Source: Bradyrhizobium sp. ISRA464
GTDB taxonomy: Bacteria > Pseudomonadota > Alphaproteobacteria > Rhizobiales > Xanthobacteraceae
DNA: 64,000 nucleotides
Assembly: GCF_029910095.1 (NCBI RefSeq)
Contig: NZ_CP094526.1
Coordinates: 2,046,001-2,110,000 of the forward strand
Direction: 5' to 3'
The notes beneath the pieces are model-generated. The model was given only the letters and a program-made list of their open reading frames with translations. It was not told the origin of the DNA and ran no database searches. Numbering within the stretch: position 1 is the stretch's first letter; the number at the start of each line of letters is the position of its first letter. Shown one piece after another: positions 21,507-30,158 of the stretch. The translations under genes were made by a program, and so were the position numbers.

Positions 21507-22013
21507 CTATTCCACATCGATGCGGAACGGGCGGCCTTCGACGTTCATGCTGCCCGGACCCATCGCATCGAGTGCGCGCAACATCCGGCCCTCGCGTCCC
21601 AGCGCCTTGTCGGCAAGGCTGACGATCAATCTGTTGGGAGCCGCGATCGGAGAGGCTTCGCGGATCAGCCGGGCGATTGCCATTTCATCACGGTGCGGAT
21701 TGAGCGCGCAGACGGCGGCGAACGCGCTCGCGGTCGAGCGGCTGATGCCGGCATAGCAGTGGACCACCATCGGCGCACGACGGTCCCAGCCGCGCACGAA
21801 GCTCAGCACTTTTTCGATATGCTCTTCGTTGGGGACGACGAACCCGTCTATCGCTTCCGTGATGTCGTCCATCGACACTTTCATATGATTGGCAGGAAGC
21901 ACGGAGGGCGGCCGCTGCACCTGATCGACATTGGCCATCACGGTGAGCACATGGCTGGCGCCCGTGGTCCTGACCGTGTCGAGAAGCGCGGCAAGTGAGC
22001 AGACGTGAAGCAT
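21507..22013 (-). CDS. tyrosine/dual-specificity phosphatase
   Basis: A 168-residue protein with the cysteine-phosphatase P-loop HCYAGISRS (Cys86, Arg92) preceded by RAPMVV. An upstream Asp-rich loop (MKVSMDDITEAID) may hold the general acid. The size and simple architecture fit small soluble protein tyrosine phosphatases of rhizobia. It stands alone between the DUF2339 and HD-domain genes. Substrate unknown. Confidence 0.85.
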   Translation of the reverse strand: MLHVCSLAALLDTVRTTGASHVLTVMANVDQVQRPPSVLPANHMKVSMDDITEAIDGFVVPNEEHIEKVLSFVRGWDRRAPMVVHCYAGISRSTASAFAAVCALNPHRDEMAIARLIREASPIAAPNRLIVSLADKALGREGRMLRALDAMGPGSMNVEGRPFRIDVE

Positions 22014-22086
22014 GATGATCCTTGGATAGGCTCTGTACCGGCAATTATAGGCCCGCGTGGAGGCCGGTGAAAGCCGCTGCGGCCGG

Positions 22087-22695
22087 TCAGCTATGCAGCG
22101 CCTTGAAGCGCTCGAGGAACTGCTTTTCAGCCCTGGCCGCGGTCCATGGCGTCAGATAGTCGCGCTCGGTCGCCTCGGGCAGTCCGGGATCGCGGCCGAA
22201 CAGCCGTTTTGCTTCGCTTTCGGAAAATCCTGCAAGATGCGTCGCTTCGAGATAGGCCGCGCCGCGATCCGCGGCCTTGATCTGTTGGGTGATCTCGTCC
22301 GCGAGCACGGCAGGCAGGCCGAAGCGGATGTGGATCGCAGACAACAGCCGCTTCTCGACCACCTTGTAGTCGCCGCCGAGCACTGCCTTGAACGGCGAGA
22401 TCATATCGCCGATGACGTATTCCGGCGCGTCATGCAGCAGCGCCGCCAGGCGGAAGCTGGCATCGACGCGCGGCATCTGCTGGCGCATCACCGCCTCGAC
22501 CAAAAGAGTGTGCTGGGCCACCGAGAAGATATGTGCGCCGCTGGTCTGTCCGTTCCAGCGTGCGACCCGCGCCAAGCCGTGCGCGATGTCGACGATCTCG
22601 ATGTCGAGCGGCGAGGGGTCGAGCAGGTCCAGCCGGCGCCCAGACAACATGCGCTGCCAGGCGCGGGCGGTTTCCGTCGATTTGTGTGCGGTCAT
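22087..22695 (-). CDS. HD-domain phosphohydrolase (YfbR-like)
   Basis: A 202-residue protein with HD-domain metal ligands: His in SVAQHTLLV, the His-Asp pair in RLAALLHDAPEYVIGDM, and a later Asp in IKAADRGAAYLEA. The LHDAPEYVIGDMISPFK signature resembles YfbR-type 5'-deoxynucleotidases and predicted hydrolases of HD superfamily. Its ATG overlaps the tag stop codon (ATGA), so translation is coupled to tag. A nucleotide-pool or repair role fits the context but is inference. Confidence 0.85.
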   Translation of the reverse strand: MTAHKSTETARAWQRMLSGRRLDLLDPSPLDIEIVDIAHGLARVARWNGQTSGAHIFSVAQHTLLVEAVMRQQMPRVDASFRLAALLHDAPEYVIGDMISPFKAVLGGDYKVVEKRLLSAIHIRFGLPAVLADEITQQIKAADRGAAYLEATHLAGFSESEAKRLFGRDPGLPEATERDYLTPWTAARAEKQFLERFKALHS

Positions 22696-23318
22696 TTCGT
22701 CTTGAGCCGCGGTGCGCGGTGCTTGCCGCTGCAGTTCTCGTGACAAAAGCAGGTGACGAGATGATCGTTGACCATGCCGGTCGCCTGCATGAACGCGTAG
22801 ACGATCGTGGGCCCGACGAACTTGAAGCCGCGTGCGCCGAGCTCCTTGGAGATCTTGATCGAGATCGGCGTCGAGGCCGGCACGCTCGCGGTGCTCTTGA
22901 ACTGGTTGACCTTGGGCTTGCCGTCGACGAAGTCCCAGAGGAATTTCGAGAAGCCCGGACCTTTCTCCATGATCTCCAGATACGACTTCGCGCTCGCCAC
23001 CGCGCCTTCGATCTTGGCGCGGTTGCGGACGATGCCGGCATCGTTCATCAGCGCGTGGACCTTCTTGTCGCTGTAGCGCGCGATCTTCTCGGGCTGGAAA
23101 TCGTCGAAGGCTTTGCGGAAATTGTCGCGCTTGCGCAGGATCGTGATCCAGGAGAGGCCGGCCTGGAAGCCGTCGAGGATCAGCTTCTCGTAGAGCGCAC
23201 GGTCGTCGTACTCCGGCACGCCCCATTCGTTGTCGTGATAGGCGACATAGAAGGCATCCTCGCCCGGCCAGGGGCATCGCGTCTTGCCGTCCGGATGCAG
23301 TTGTGCGGTACGGCTCAT
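22692..23318 (-). CDS. tag: DNA-3-methyladenine glycosylase I
   Basis: A 208-residue base-excision repair enzyme removing 3-methyladenine. Zinc ligands are present at both ends: Cys in TRCPWPG and His in VAYHDNEWG near the N-terminus, His and Cys in NDHLVTCFCHENC near the C-terminus. Family motifs include EKLILDGFQAGLSWITILRKR and FVGPTIVYAFMQATGMVNDH. The ATG overlaps the upstream YgfZ-like stop (ATGA) and the stop overlaps the HD gene start, a three-gene coupled set. Confidence 0.95.
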   Translation of the reverse strand: MSRTAQLHPDGKTRCPWPGEDAFYVAYHDNEWGVPEYDDRALYEKLILDGFQAGLSWITILRKRDNFRKAFDDFQPEKIARYSDKKVHALMNDAGIVRNRAKIEGAVASAKSYLEIMEKGPGFSKFLWDFVDGKPKVNQFKSTASVPASTPISIKISKELGARGFKFVGPTIVYAFMQATGMVNDHLVTCFCHENCSGKHRAPRLKTK

Positions 23319-24196
23319 GCGACGGTCTGCTTGGGTGTGGTGCGGACGACATCGGGCTCGGCGAGGCGAAGCGACAACCCGCCCGCGGTCAGCGGCTGAC
23401 CGGCATCGAGCGCGTCGGCGACGCGGTCGATACGGACCAATGCGAGGCCCCTTTCGCCCGCGGTCGAGCCCATCGTGCCGACCTGCTTGTCGCCGGCCAG
23501 GATCGTTGTGCCGGCCTCGGGCGATGGGCCGTCGAGGATGATCTTCACCGTGCGGGTGCGCGCCGTGCCGCGGTGCTGCATGCGCGACACCACTTCCTGG
23601 CCGACATAGCAGCCCTTGTCGAAATCGACGCCGTGCAGGCGGTCCATGTTGGTCTCGTGCGGGAAGGCATCGCCATACATGAAGTCGAGCCCGCCGCGCG
23701 GCACGCCGGTCGCGATGCGATGCGCCTCATAGGCACTGCTGTCGACGAGGTCGGCGCCGACCAGATCGGCGAGCTTCTGCTTCAATTCTTCGGGGATCAG
23801 GATGCGCCAGCCGAGCGCAGCATTGCGCGGATCGGCGAAAGCGAGATCGGGCATCGTCGCCGGCTCGCCATCCCACGCTGCGAGCGCCCCAAGGTTGTCA
23901 GTGAGATTCTCGACCACGACCTTGGCGCGCAACTTGTAGAAGCCGAGCTTGTCGGCGAGCGCCTTGGCGAGCGCGCGCGGCGCGTCGATCAGGAAGCCGC
24001 CGCCGTGGCCCGTCGGCGCCTCGGTGATCAAGAAATCGACGATGATCTTGCCCTGCGGCGTCAGCAGTGCACCGAACCGGGCCTGCCCTGGGCGCAGCTC
24101 TGCGATGTCGGTCGTGATGAGGCCGTTGAGGAAGTTGCGGGCGTCCTCGCCGGAGACCTTGACCACGCCCCGATCTGGAAGAAACGCTGCTTTCAT
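23315..24196 (-). CDS. YgfZ/GcvT-like folate-binding protein
   Basis: A 293-residue protein of the CAF17/YgfZ group, needed for some iron-sulfur enzymes via tetrahydrofolate. The signature KGCYVGQEVVSRMQHRGTAR (about residues 190-209) is intact, with the N-terminal GcvT-like fold (LNGLITTDIAELRPGQARF and LLTPQGKIIVDFLI). The start at 24196 gives the usual MKAAFLPDR N-terminus; eight extra codons upstream are open but unlikely. It is first in the coupled YgfZ-tag-HD set and divergent from dihydroorotase. Confidence 0.9.
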   Translation of the reverse strand: MKAAFLPDRGVVKVSGEDARNFLNGLITTDIAELRPGQARFGALLTPQGKIIVDFLITEAPTGHGGGFLIDAPRALAKALADKLGFYKLRAKVVVENLTDNLGALAAWDGEPATMPDLAFADPRNAALGWRILIPEELKQKLADLVGADLVDSSAYEAHRIATGVPRGGLDFMYGDAFPHETNMDRLHGVDFDKGCYVGQEVVSRMQHRGTARTRTVKIILDGPSPEAGTTILAGDKQVGTMGSTAGERGLALVRIDRVADALDAGQPLTAGGLSLRLAEPDVVRTTPKQTVA

Positions 24197-24326
24197 TCGC
24201 AAAATTGGCTCTTTTTCCAAGTTCCTTGGGAAACGCGCGGCTCGCGGATATCCCCTGCCAAGCTAAGACGCTAGAGTGCACCGAACAAGGCCCGCGCGAC
24301 AGCGGAAAAGCGGGCGTCGAGGACCG

Positions 24327-25661
24327 ATGAATCAGCGTTTTGACACCATTCTAAAATCCGGCACCGTGGTCAATCAGGACGGCGAGGGCGTGCGCGATAT
24401 CGGCATCGCCGACGGCCGCATCGCCGCGATCGGCGCCCTCGGCCAGGCCTCGGCTGGCGAGGTGATCGACTGCAAGGGCCTGCACATCCTGCCCGGCGTG
24501 ATCGACACCCAGGTGCATTTCCGCGAGCCCGGCCAGACCCACAAGGAGGATCTGGAGACGGGATCGCGCAGCGCCGTGATGGGCGGCGTCACCGCCGTGT
24601 TCGAGATGCCGAACACCGACCCGCTGACGGTGACCGAGGCCAACTTCACCGACAAGATCAAGCGCGGCCGCCAGCGCATGCATTGCGATTTCGCGTTCTT
24701 CATCGGCGGCACCCGCGAGAACGTGCAGGACCTGCCGGAGCTCGAGCGCGCACCGGGCTGCGCCGGCGTCAAGGTGTTCATCGGCTCCTCCACCGGCGCG
24801 CTGTTGGTCGAGGACGACGAGAGCCTGCGGCGGATCTTCCAGGTGATCCGGCGCCGCGCCTCGTTTCATGCCGAGGACGAATACCGCCTCAATGAGCGCA
24901 AGCCGCTGCGCGTCGAGGGCGATCCGCGCTCGCATCCGGTGTGGCGCGACGAGACTGCGGCGCTGATGGCGACCGAGCGGCTGGTCAAGCTCGCGCGGGA
25001 GACCGGCAAGCGCATCCACGTGCTGCATATCTCGACCAAGCAGGAGATCGAATATCTGCGCGACCACAAGGACGTCGCGTCCTGCGAGGCGACGCCGCAC
25101 CACCTTACGATGGCAGCGCCGGAGTGCTACGAGCGGCTCGGCACCCGCGCACAGATGAACCCGCCGGTGCGCTCGGCCGATCACCGCGCCGGCATCTGGT
25201 ACGGCATCGAGCAGGGCATCATCGACGTGCTCGGCTCGGATCACGCGCCGCATACGCTGGAGGAGAAGGCGAAGACCTATCCGGCCTCGCCCTCGGGCAT
25301 GACCGGCGTGCAGACGCTGGTGCCCGTGATGCTCGACCACGTCAACGCCGGCCGGCTGTCGCTGGCGCGGTTCGTCGATCTCACCAGCGTCGGTCCTGCG
25401 CGCCTGTTCAACATCGCCTGCAAGGGCCGCATCGCGGCGGGCTATGACGCCGACTTCACCATCGTCGACCTCAAGCGCAGCGAGACCATCACCGACAAAT
25501 GGGTCGCCTCGCGCGCGGGCTGGACGCCCTATGACGGGGTGCGGGTGCAGGGCTGGCCGGTCGGCACTTTCGTGCGCGGCAAGCGCGTGATGTGGCAGGG
25601 TGAGCTGACGACGCCGTCGACGGGCGAGCCGGTCCGGTTCCTCGAGACGCTGAAGCCGTAG
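24327..25661 (+). CDS. pyrC: dihydroorotase
   Basis: A 444-residue cyclic amidohydrolase for the third step of pyrimidine synthesis. Metal ligands and motifs: the HxH-type QVHFREPGQTHKEDLETGS (about 60-80), a lysine in CAGVKVFIGSSTG, His in ASFHAEDEYR, VLHISTKQEIEYL and the catalytic Asp in DVLGSDHAPHTLEEK. The start at 24327 follows GAGGA and gives MNQRFDTILKSG. Sequence type is closer to AllB/class I dihydroorotases; allantoinase cannot be fully excluded, but no purine genes are nearby. Confidence 0.9.
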   Translation: MNQRFDTILKSGTVVNQDGEGVRDIGIADGRIAAIGALGQASAGEVIDCKGLHILPGVIDTQVHFREPGQTHKEDLETGSRSAVMGGVTAVFEMPNTDPLTVTEANFTDKIKRGRQRMHCDFAFFIGGTRENVQDLPELERAPGCAGVKVFIGSSTGALLVEDDESLRRIFQVIRRRASFHAEDEYRLNERKPLRVEGDPRSHPVWRDETAALMATERLVKLARETGKRIHVLHISTKQEIEYLRDHKDVASCEATPHHLTMAAPECYERLGTRAQMNPPVRSADHRAGIWYGIEQGIIDVLGSDHAPHTLEEKAKTYPASPSGMTGVQTLVPVMLDHVNAGRLSLARFVDLTSVGPARLFNIACKGRIAAGYDADFTIVDLKRSETITDKWVASRAGWTPYDGVRVQGWPVGTFVRGKRVMWQGELTTPSTGEPVRFLETLKP

Positions 25662-25725
25662 ATTCTAATCCTGACGCGGTTTCTTCACGCGAACCGGCGC
25701 CCCACTTCGCTCGAAAACGCTTTGG

Positions 25726-26001
25726 TTATTGCCTGGCGAGCGCCAGCGAGAACTCGCCGTTGCGCACGCGCGCGGCTAGCCCTTCGGCGAACTTGGCGAC
25801 CGCATCCTCGCCATAGGTGGAGACGAGCTCGGCCAGCGCCGCAAACAGGCTCGCCTGCGCCAGGCAGTCGCCGTCGACGCCGTCATGACGCGCCTCCGCC
25901 CAGGCCTCGTTCAGGTAGCCCAGCGCGGCTTGCTTCTGCTCGTGATCGGGCCGCGGGTCGTTGTGAGGGGGAAAGGACGCTGGATGGCGCATGAAACTCA
26001 T
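25726..26001 (-). CDS. 91-residue conserved hypothetical protein
   Basis: Soluble, helical-looking small protein: an N-terminal segment with HNDPRPDHEQKQ, then ALGYLNEAWAEARHDGVDGD, and a C-terminal half with ASLFAALAELVSTYGEDAVAKF. The family is not recognised. ATG at 26001 is used; another in-frame ATG at 25992 is equally possible, and neither has a strong Shine-Dalgarno. Confidence 0.6.
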   Translation of the reverse strand: MSFMRHPASFPPHNDPRPDHEQKQAALGYLNEAWAEARHDGVDGDCLAQASLFAALAELVSTYGEDAVAKFAEGLAARVRNGEFSLALARQ

Positions 26002-26146
26002 CGGAATAGGTACGCGGTCCGGAAGCGAACCACGGCGACACCGGCGAGGTGTAGCACGCATGCGGGTACCGCCTAGCCCATATCTTTAAGAAAGGTTAAC
26101 GCGCCTCTCGGCATTTAAAGGGGAATTCCCGATGTCGGCCGCCCCT

Positions 26147-26803
26147 TTAGCCAAATGAGCTGTGGATATGGTCCAGCACCGCGCGCGGCGAGGCGCAGAG
26201 GTGGCTGGCGCCGGCCTCGACGAGCTCTTTGGCGGTGCCATAGCCGTAGGTGACGCCGACCGCACGGATGCCGTTCTTGTTCGCCCCGATCACGTCGTGG
26301 CTGCGGTCGCCGATCATCACGGCCCGCGCCGGATCCGCCCCGGTCTGCTCCAGCGCATAGGCAAGCAGCTCGACCTTGTTGACGCGGGTGCCGTCGAGCT
26401 CGGAGCCGAACACCTGGTCGAAATAACCTGACAGCCCAAAATGCGCGATGATCCGCGTCGCGAACATGTGCGGCTTGGAGGTCGCCACGAACATCCGGCG
26501 CGGCCCCTGCCGCAGCGCGGCCAGCACCTGCGCGATATCGGGATAGACGGCGTTCTCGAACAGCCCGACATCGCCGAACCGCTCGCGGTACAAGGCAACC
26601 GCGTGGTCGGCGAGTTCCTCGCCGCCGAGCAGCGTCACAAAGCTTCCTCGCAGGGGAGGCCCGATGCACCAGGTCAATTCGTCCTGCGAGGGAACCGGAT
26701 GGCCGAGCTTGCGCAGCGCATACTGAATCGAGCCGGTGATGCCCGGCTTCGGGTCGGTCAGTGTGCCGTCGAGGTCGAAGAAGATCGCGCCGTCAGTTGG
26801 CAT
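26147..26803 (-). CDS. HAD-family phosphatase (phosphoglycolate phosphatase-like)
   Basis: A 218-residue haloacid dehalogenase-type hydrolase. Motif I FFDLDGTLTD (nucleophile Asp10, acid/base Asp12), motif II VATSKPH, and motif III/IV ARAVMIGDRSHDVIGAN with the conserved Lys of TRVNKVEL. The helical cap inserted after motif I (residues about 15-85) puts it in subfamily IA, with Gph and pyrophosphatase-like enzymes. It overlaps the TIGR02301 gene start by 11 bases. Substrate not determined. Confidence 0.87.
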   Translation of the reverse strand: MPTDGAIFFDLDGTLTDPKPGITGSIQYALRKLGHPVPSQDELTWCIGPPLRGSFVTLLGGEELADHAVALYRERFGDVGLFENAVYPDIAQVLAALRQGPRRMFVATSKPHMFATRIIAHFGLSGYFDQVFGSELDGTRVNKVELLAYALEQTGADPARAVMIGDRSHDVIGANKNGIRAVGVTYGYGTAKELVEAGASHLCASPRAVLDHIHSSFG

Positions 26804-27170
26804 ACCGGGCCGTCAGGTCGCGCGAGATCTTCGAGCCCTCCTCGATGTAGCGGCGAATCGCCACCACGGCCGCCGGCGTGCAGGTGCGGTAGGTCTGCTG
26901 GAAGCCGTTATAGCCGCGGTTGAAGCCTGCGATCATGCGGGCGCGGCGGTCCCCGGAGGGGGTTTCGGCGTCGATCAGGGCCTGCATCTCGTTTCGCCAT
27001 TTGGCCCCTTCATTGGCGCCGCAGATGCCCCGCAAATAGTGCAGGGTGCCGAGGATCTCGGCCAGCCGCTGCAGGTCGCCGTCGAACGGCGCAGCCGCGT
27101 CCTGCGCCCGGGCGGGCGTCACGAGGCATGCCGACAGCACAATCAAAACGGCGAAACAGGCTTTGCGCAT
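26793..27170 (-). CDS. TIGR02301 family secreted protein
   Basis: A 125-residue protein with a signal peptide (MRKACFAVLIVLSACLVTPARA) and mature region with LQRLAEILGTLHYLRGICGAN, MIAGFNRGYNGFQQTYRTCTPA and YIEEGSKISRDL. These blocks match TIGR02301, a Rhizobiales-restricted periplasmic family of unknown function with two conserved cysteines. The start at 27170 removes 17 non-signal-like codons. Its 3' end overlaps the HAD gene by 11 bases. Confidence 0.85.
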   Translation of the reverse strand: MRKACFAVLIVLSACLVTPARAQDAAAPFDGDLQRLAEILGTLHYLRGICGANEGAKWRNEMQALIDAETPSGDRRARMIAGFNRGYNGFQQTYRTCTPAAVVAIRRYIEEGSKISRDLTARYAN

Positions 27171-27246
27171 CAGGGGTTCCGGGACGGCCCGTGGTATGCC
27201 CCCGCAATGCGCCCGAGGCAAGGCAGCGAAAGCCCCGAATCGGGCC

Positions 27247-27678
27247 TCAAATCAGCCCCCTAGCGGCCGCGATCACTTCGTGGAGCCCGCCGGTGACCTT
27301 GAGGTCGCCGATCTCCTCAGGCCGCAGCCATTTGAAATCGTCATGCTCGTCGTTCAGCACCGGTTCCCCTGACACCCAGCGCGCCGCGAAGGTCATGATC
27401 AGATAGTGCCCGGCGCCGGGTCCGGCCGGCAGCACCTCGCGCCAGCCGGCCAGGCCCAGGATCTCGATGCGCAGGCCGGTTTCTTCATCGACCTCGCGGT
27501 GCAGGGCGGTGTGCAGGGATTCGCCGAATTCGACCCGACCGCCGGGCAGCGAATAGAAGCCCTTGCCGGGCGAGCGGGCGCGGCGCACCAGCAGCGCCTT
27601 GCCCTCGCGGAAGATCGCGCCGGAGACGGCGAGCTGCGGACGGATCGGGGGGTCTGAAGAGGTCAAGGCAATCGGCAA
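27247..27678 (-). CDS. Nudix hydrolase
   Basis: A 143-residue protein with the full Nudix box GRVEFGESLHTALHREVDEE followed by TGL (about residues 47-69), matching GX5EX7REUXEEXGU. The preceding FYSLPGG and N-terminal AVSGAIFREGKALLVRRAR fit MutT/ADP-ribose pyrophosphatase-like enzymes. No ATG starts the frame: TTG at 27678 is the first start codon after the in-frame stop, and TTG at 27666 is an alternative. Substrate not predictable. Confidence 0.85.
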   Translation of the reverse strand: MPIALTSSDPPIRPQLAVSGAIFREGKALLVRRARSPGKGFYSLPGGRVEFGESLHTALHREVDEETGLRIEILGLAGWREVLPAGPGAGHYLIMTFAARWVSGEPVLNDEHDDFKWLRPEEIGDLKVTGGLHEVIAAARGLI

Positions 27679-27708
27679 CCGGTTTCAAACACCATCATGC
27701 CCGATAAA

Positions 27709-28209
27709 TCAGGCGCTCGCCATGATGCTGTCGACATCGGCCTCCGCGGCGCCGTTGATGACGCCGGCGGTCAGCATCACCAGCGGCTTGACCCAGACGA
27801 TCGCCTGCTCGGCGAGCGCGACCCGGCTCGTGTCCTGCTGCAACTGGCGCATCGCCGAGCCGACCTCGAGCAGGATCCGCGTCATGCTGGCGGTGAGTTG
27901 GTCGAATTCGGCGCGGATCTCGCCGTCCGCCATCTGATAGGCCTCGATCGCCAGATCGCGCGCCTTGAAGCTGGAAGCCGTGAAATGCTCGGCATAGGAC
28001 AGCGGCCGCCACTCCAGGAAATCGCTGGCGCATTCCGGCATATCCGGAATCATCTCCAGCAGCATGATGGCTTCGTTGAAGTGATTGAGGTAGTCGGTCG
28101 CAAGCCCGGTGCGGGGATTGATGTTGGCGGCGCGCAACTGCGCGGCCCGCGCCTCATCGGGATACGTCGGTCGCGGGGATGAGCCCGCTATGGCGGCCGT
28201 TGAGGTCAT
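27709..28209 (-). CDS. conserved hypothetical protein
   Basis: A 166-residue, mostly helical soluble protein: a polar N-terminus, NHFNEAIMLLEMIPDMPECA, FEWRPLSYAEHF-like block (EWRPLSYAEHFTAS), and DLAIEAYQMADGEIRAEFDQ. The C-terminus is hydrophobic (AIVWVKPLVMLTAGVINGAA) without being a clear membrane helix. The family is not recognised from memory. It is divergent from the SRAP gene. Confidence 0.65.
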   Translation of the reverse strand: MTSTAAIAGSSPRPTYPDEARAAQLRAANINPRTGLATDYLNHFNEAIMLLEMIPDMPECASDFLEWRPLSYAEHFTASSFKARDLAIEAYQMADGEIRAEFDQLTASMTRILLEVGSAMRQLQQDTSRVALAEQAIVWVKPLVMLTAGVINGAAEADVDSIMASA

Positions 28210-28271
28210 CTGATGCAGTCTTTAACGGTCGGGGTTAAAGCGGATTAAACGGATACCTATTTGGATGGGAT

Positions 28272-29033
28272 ATGTGCGGACGCTTTGTCATCACCTCGCC
28301 GCCGGCGGCCTTGCGGCAGATCTTCGGCTACATCGAGCAGCCGAATTTTCCGCCGCGGTATAATGTTGCGCCGACCCAGCCGATCCCGGTCGTGATCCTG
28401 GACAATGGCGGCCGGCATTTTCAATTGATGCGCTGGGGCCTGATCCCGTCCTGGGTCAAGGATCCTCGCACCTTCTCGCTGTTGATCAACGCCCGCTCTG
28501 AGACGGTGCGCGAGAAGCCGGCGTTCAAGAATGCGCTTCTGCGGCGTCGCGCGCTGGTGCCGGCCGACGGCTATTACGAATGGCAGGATGCCGGCGGCCG
28601 CAGGCGTCCGTTCTTCATCCATCGCCGCGACGGCCATCCGATTGCGTTCGCCGCGCTCGCCGAGACCTGGATGGGCCCGAACGGCGAGGAGCAGGACACC
28701 GTCGCGATCGTCACCGCGCCGGCAAGCCGCGACCTCGCGAGCCTGCATCACCGTGTCCCCGTCACCATCGCGCCCGACGCCTTCGAGCGCTGGCTCGACT
28801 GCCGCGCCAACGACGTCGACGACGTGATGCCGATGCTGAGGGGACCCGAGGTCGGTGAGTTCGGCTGGCACCAGGTGACGACGCGCGTGAACAGCTTTGC
28901 GAACGACGACGCACAACTCATGCTGCCGATGACCGCGGAAGAGATCGCCGCCGAGGAAGCCCCGCCGCCGAAGAAGCCCGCGCCGCGCAAGACACCGGTG
29001 CGCGAGGACGACGGGCAGGGGTCGTTGTTCTGA
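28272..29033 (+). CDS. SRAP/YedK abasic-site DNA-protein crosslinker
   Basis: A 253-residue HMCES/YedK protein that forms a protective thiazolidine crosslink with abasic sites in single-stranded DNA. Active residues are visible: Cys2 in MCGRF (nucleophile after Met removal), Asn in RYNVAPTQ, Glu in ADGYYEW, and His in LHHRVPV. The body INARSETVREKPAFKNALLRR is typical. A Pro/Lys-rich C-terminal tail (about 220-253) is extra to the core. I looked for an alphaproteobacterial LexA box upstream and saw none. Confidence 0.93.
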   Translation: MCGRFVITSPPAALRQIFGYIEQPNFPPRYNVAPTQPIPVVILDNGGRHFQLMRWGLIPSWVKDPRTFSLLINARSETVREKPAFKNALLRRRALVPADGYYEWQDAGGRRRPFFIHRRDGHPIAFAALAETWMGPNGEEQDTVAIVTAPASRDLASLHHRVPVTIAPDAFERWLDCRANDVDDVMPMLRGPEVGEFGWHQVTTRVNSFANDDAQLMLPMTAEEIAAEEAPPPKKPAPRKTPVREDDGQGSLF

Positions 29034-29062
29034 GGCGCGAGTGCAGCCACGAGCACGCTGCG

Positions 29063-29192
29063 CTCCCTCTCCCGCTTGCGGGGGAGGGCGGGGGTAGGGT
29101 GTTGCCGCGAGTCGGACCCTTCGTGTGGGGAGAGCCCCCACCCGCATCGCATCTGACGATGCGACGCGACCTCCCCCGCAAGCGGGAGAGGT
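29063..29192. repeat. palindromic intergenic repeat, copy 2 of 3
   Basis: Same element as at 3475-3624: CTCCCGCTTGCGGGGGAGGG, then GGAGAGCCCCCACCC, an inner GCATCGCATC / GATGCGAC hairpin and the closing arm CCCCCGCAAGCGGGAGAGG. It lies 30 bases after the SRAP stop. Confidence 0.85.
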
Positions 29193-29259
29193 GCAGCGAG
29201 TTTGCCGACAAACCTTTCGCTCCTCAGCAACGAATGAAATTCATGCTTCATGGATCAGG

Positions 29260-29690
29260 CGCCGATCAGGGCACGCACCAGCATTCTCGCGGCGCGATGC
29301 GTCCGAGGTTTTCGTCGATCTTCGCCCTCTCTTGAACAGAGGGCGCAGGGAAAGCCGGGTGCCGATCGCACCATGGGCCCCGAGCAAAAGTAGGAAGCTC
29401 GGGGGTAGGACCACAGGTGTAACCGGAGCAATCCCGGCCTTCCCTGCGCGATGGTTTACGGCTTATACGTGCTCTCCCCGGCGAGACTGGGCTTTGTTGT
29501 CACCGTCATCAGCGAGAGAACTCGTCTCTTGCTGATGAGACACCTGCCACTAGGGCGTCAGGCCTGCACGACTTCACCGTCCGCCTCATACGCACTCGTC
29601 AGTTGCGCACTCGGCGTCCACCGCATCTCGACCCAACACTCGTGACGATCGCGAAGCGCCCCTCAAGCGGGTGAGACGGGCCATTCATAC
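29260..29690. ncRNA. possible structured non-coding RNA or long repeat
   Basis: A 17-base arm at 29343-29359 (GCGCAGGGAAAGCCGGG) pairs, with one mismatch, with 29433-29449 across a 73-base interval that contains its own hairpin (CCCGAGC 29379-29385 / GCTCGGG 29397-29403). Outside are GCCCTCT / AGAGGGC arms (about 29326-29345). This branched fold and lack of a gene suggest a functional RNA or a dispersed repeat. Strand and boundaries are uncertain; only one copy is in the window. Confidence 0.4.
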
Positions 29691-29768
29691 ACTGAGTTGT
29701 GCTTCTGGAAAACAGAAATATTTTTGCAGAAGGGACTTGCGCCGTCGGGCAACTCAGTGATTGCACTG

Positions 29769-30155
29769 TCACCCCTTCACCGACGCCACGCCTTCGATCT
29801 CGATCAGCATCTTCGGATTGGGCAGCGCCACCACCACGCAGGTGGTGCGCGCGGGATAGGGCGGCGGACCGAACGCGCCGGCATAGAGCGCGTTCATCGT
29901 CGCGACGTCGGACGCGCGCGTCAGCAGCACGTTGACCTTGACGAGGTCGCGCATCGTGGCGCCCGCTTCATCAAGCACGCGCCTGAAATTGATGACGACG
30001 TTGGCGAACTGCGCCTCGAAGCCGTCGGGCAAATTGCCGTTGGCGTCGAAGCCGGGAATGCCGGAGATGAACAGCAAATCGCCGACGCGGGCGCCGAACG
30101 AGAGCGGCGGCGCCTTGATGCCGGGCGGAGGTGGGAAGTGCTTGATCACTGTCAT
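29769..30155 (-). CDS. RidA family protein
   Basis: A 128-residue YjgF/YER057c/UK114 protein. The RidA group deaminates reactive enamine/imine intermediates of PLP enzymes. Motifs: GDLLFISGIPGFDANGN, VVINFRRVLDEAGATMRDLVKVNV and the C-terminal YPARTTCVVVALPNPKMLIE; the Arg of PARTT is the substrate carboxylate-binding residue, with the late Glu of EIEGVA conserved. It lies 3 bases downstream of the YeeE/YedE pair and probably shares their transcript. Confidence 0.92.
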   Translation of the reverse strand: MTVIKHFPPPPGIKAPPLSFGARVGDLLFISGIPGFDANGNLPDGFEAQFANVVINFRRVLDEAGATMRDLVKVNVLLTRASDVATMNALYAGAFGPPPYPARTTCVVVALPNPKMLIEIEGVASVKG

Positions 30156-30158
30156 GGG

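Larger units (their letters stand above)
29034..29768. other. 735-base non-coding stretch
   Basis: It contains palindromic repeat copy 2 (29063-29192) and then a long non-coding segment with strong inverted repeats (29260-29690, listed separately). Open frames here are short and show no recognisable protein features. The last 80 bases before the RidA stop are relatively AT-rich. Confidence 0.6.

Noticed and set aside
28210..28271. SOS (LexA) box before the SRAP gene
   Set aside because: No GTTC-N7-GTTC or GAAC-N7-GTTC pattern is found in the gap.
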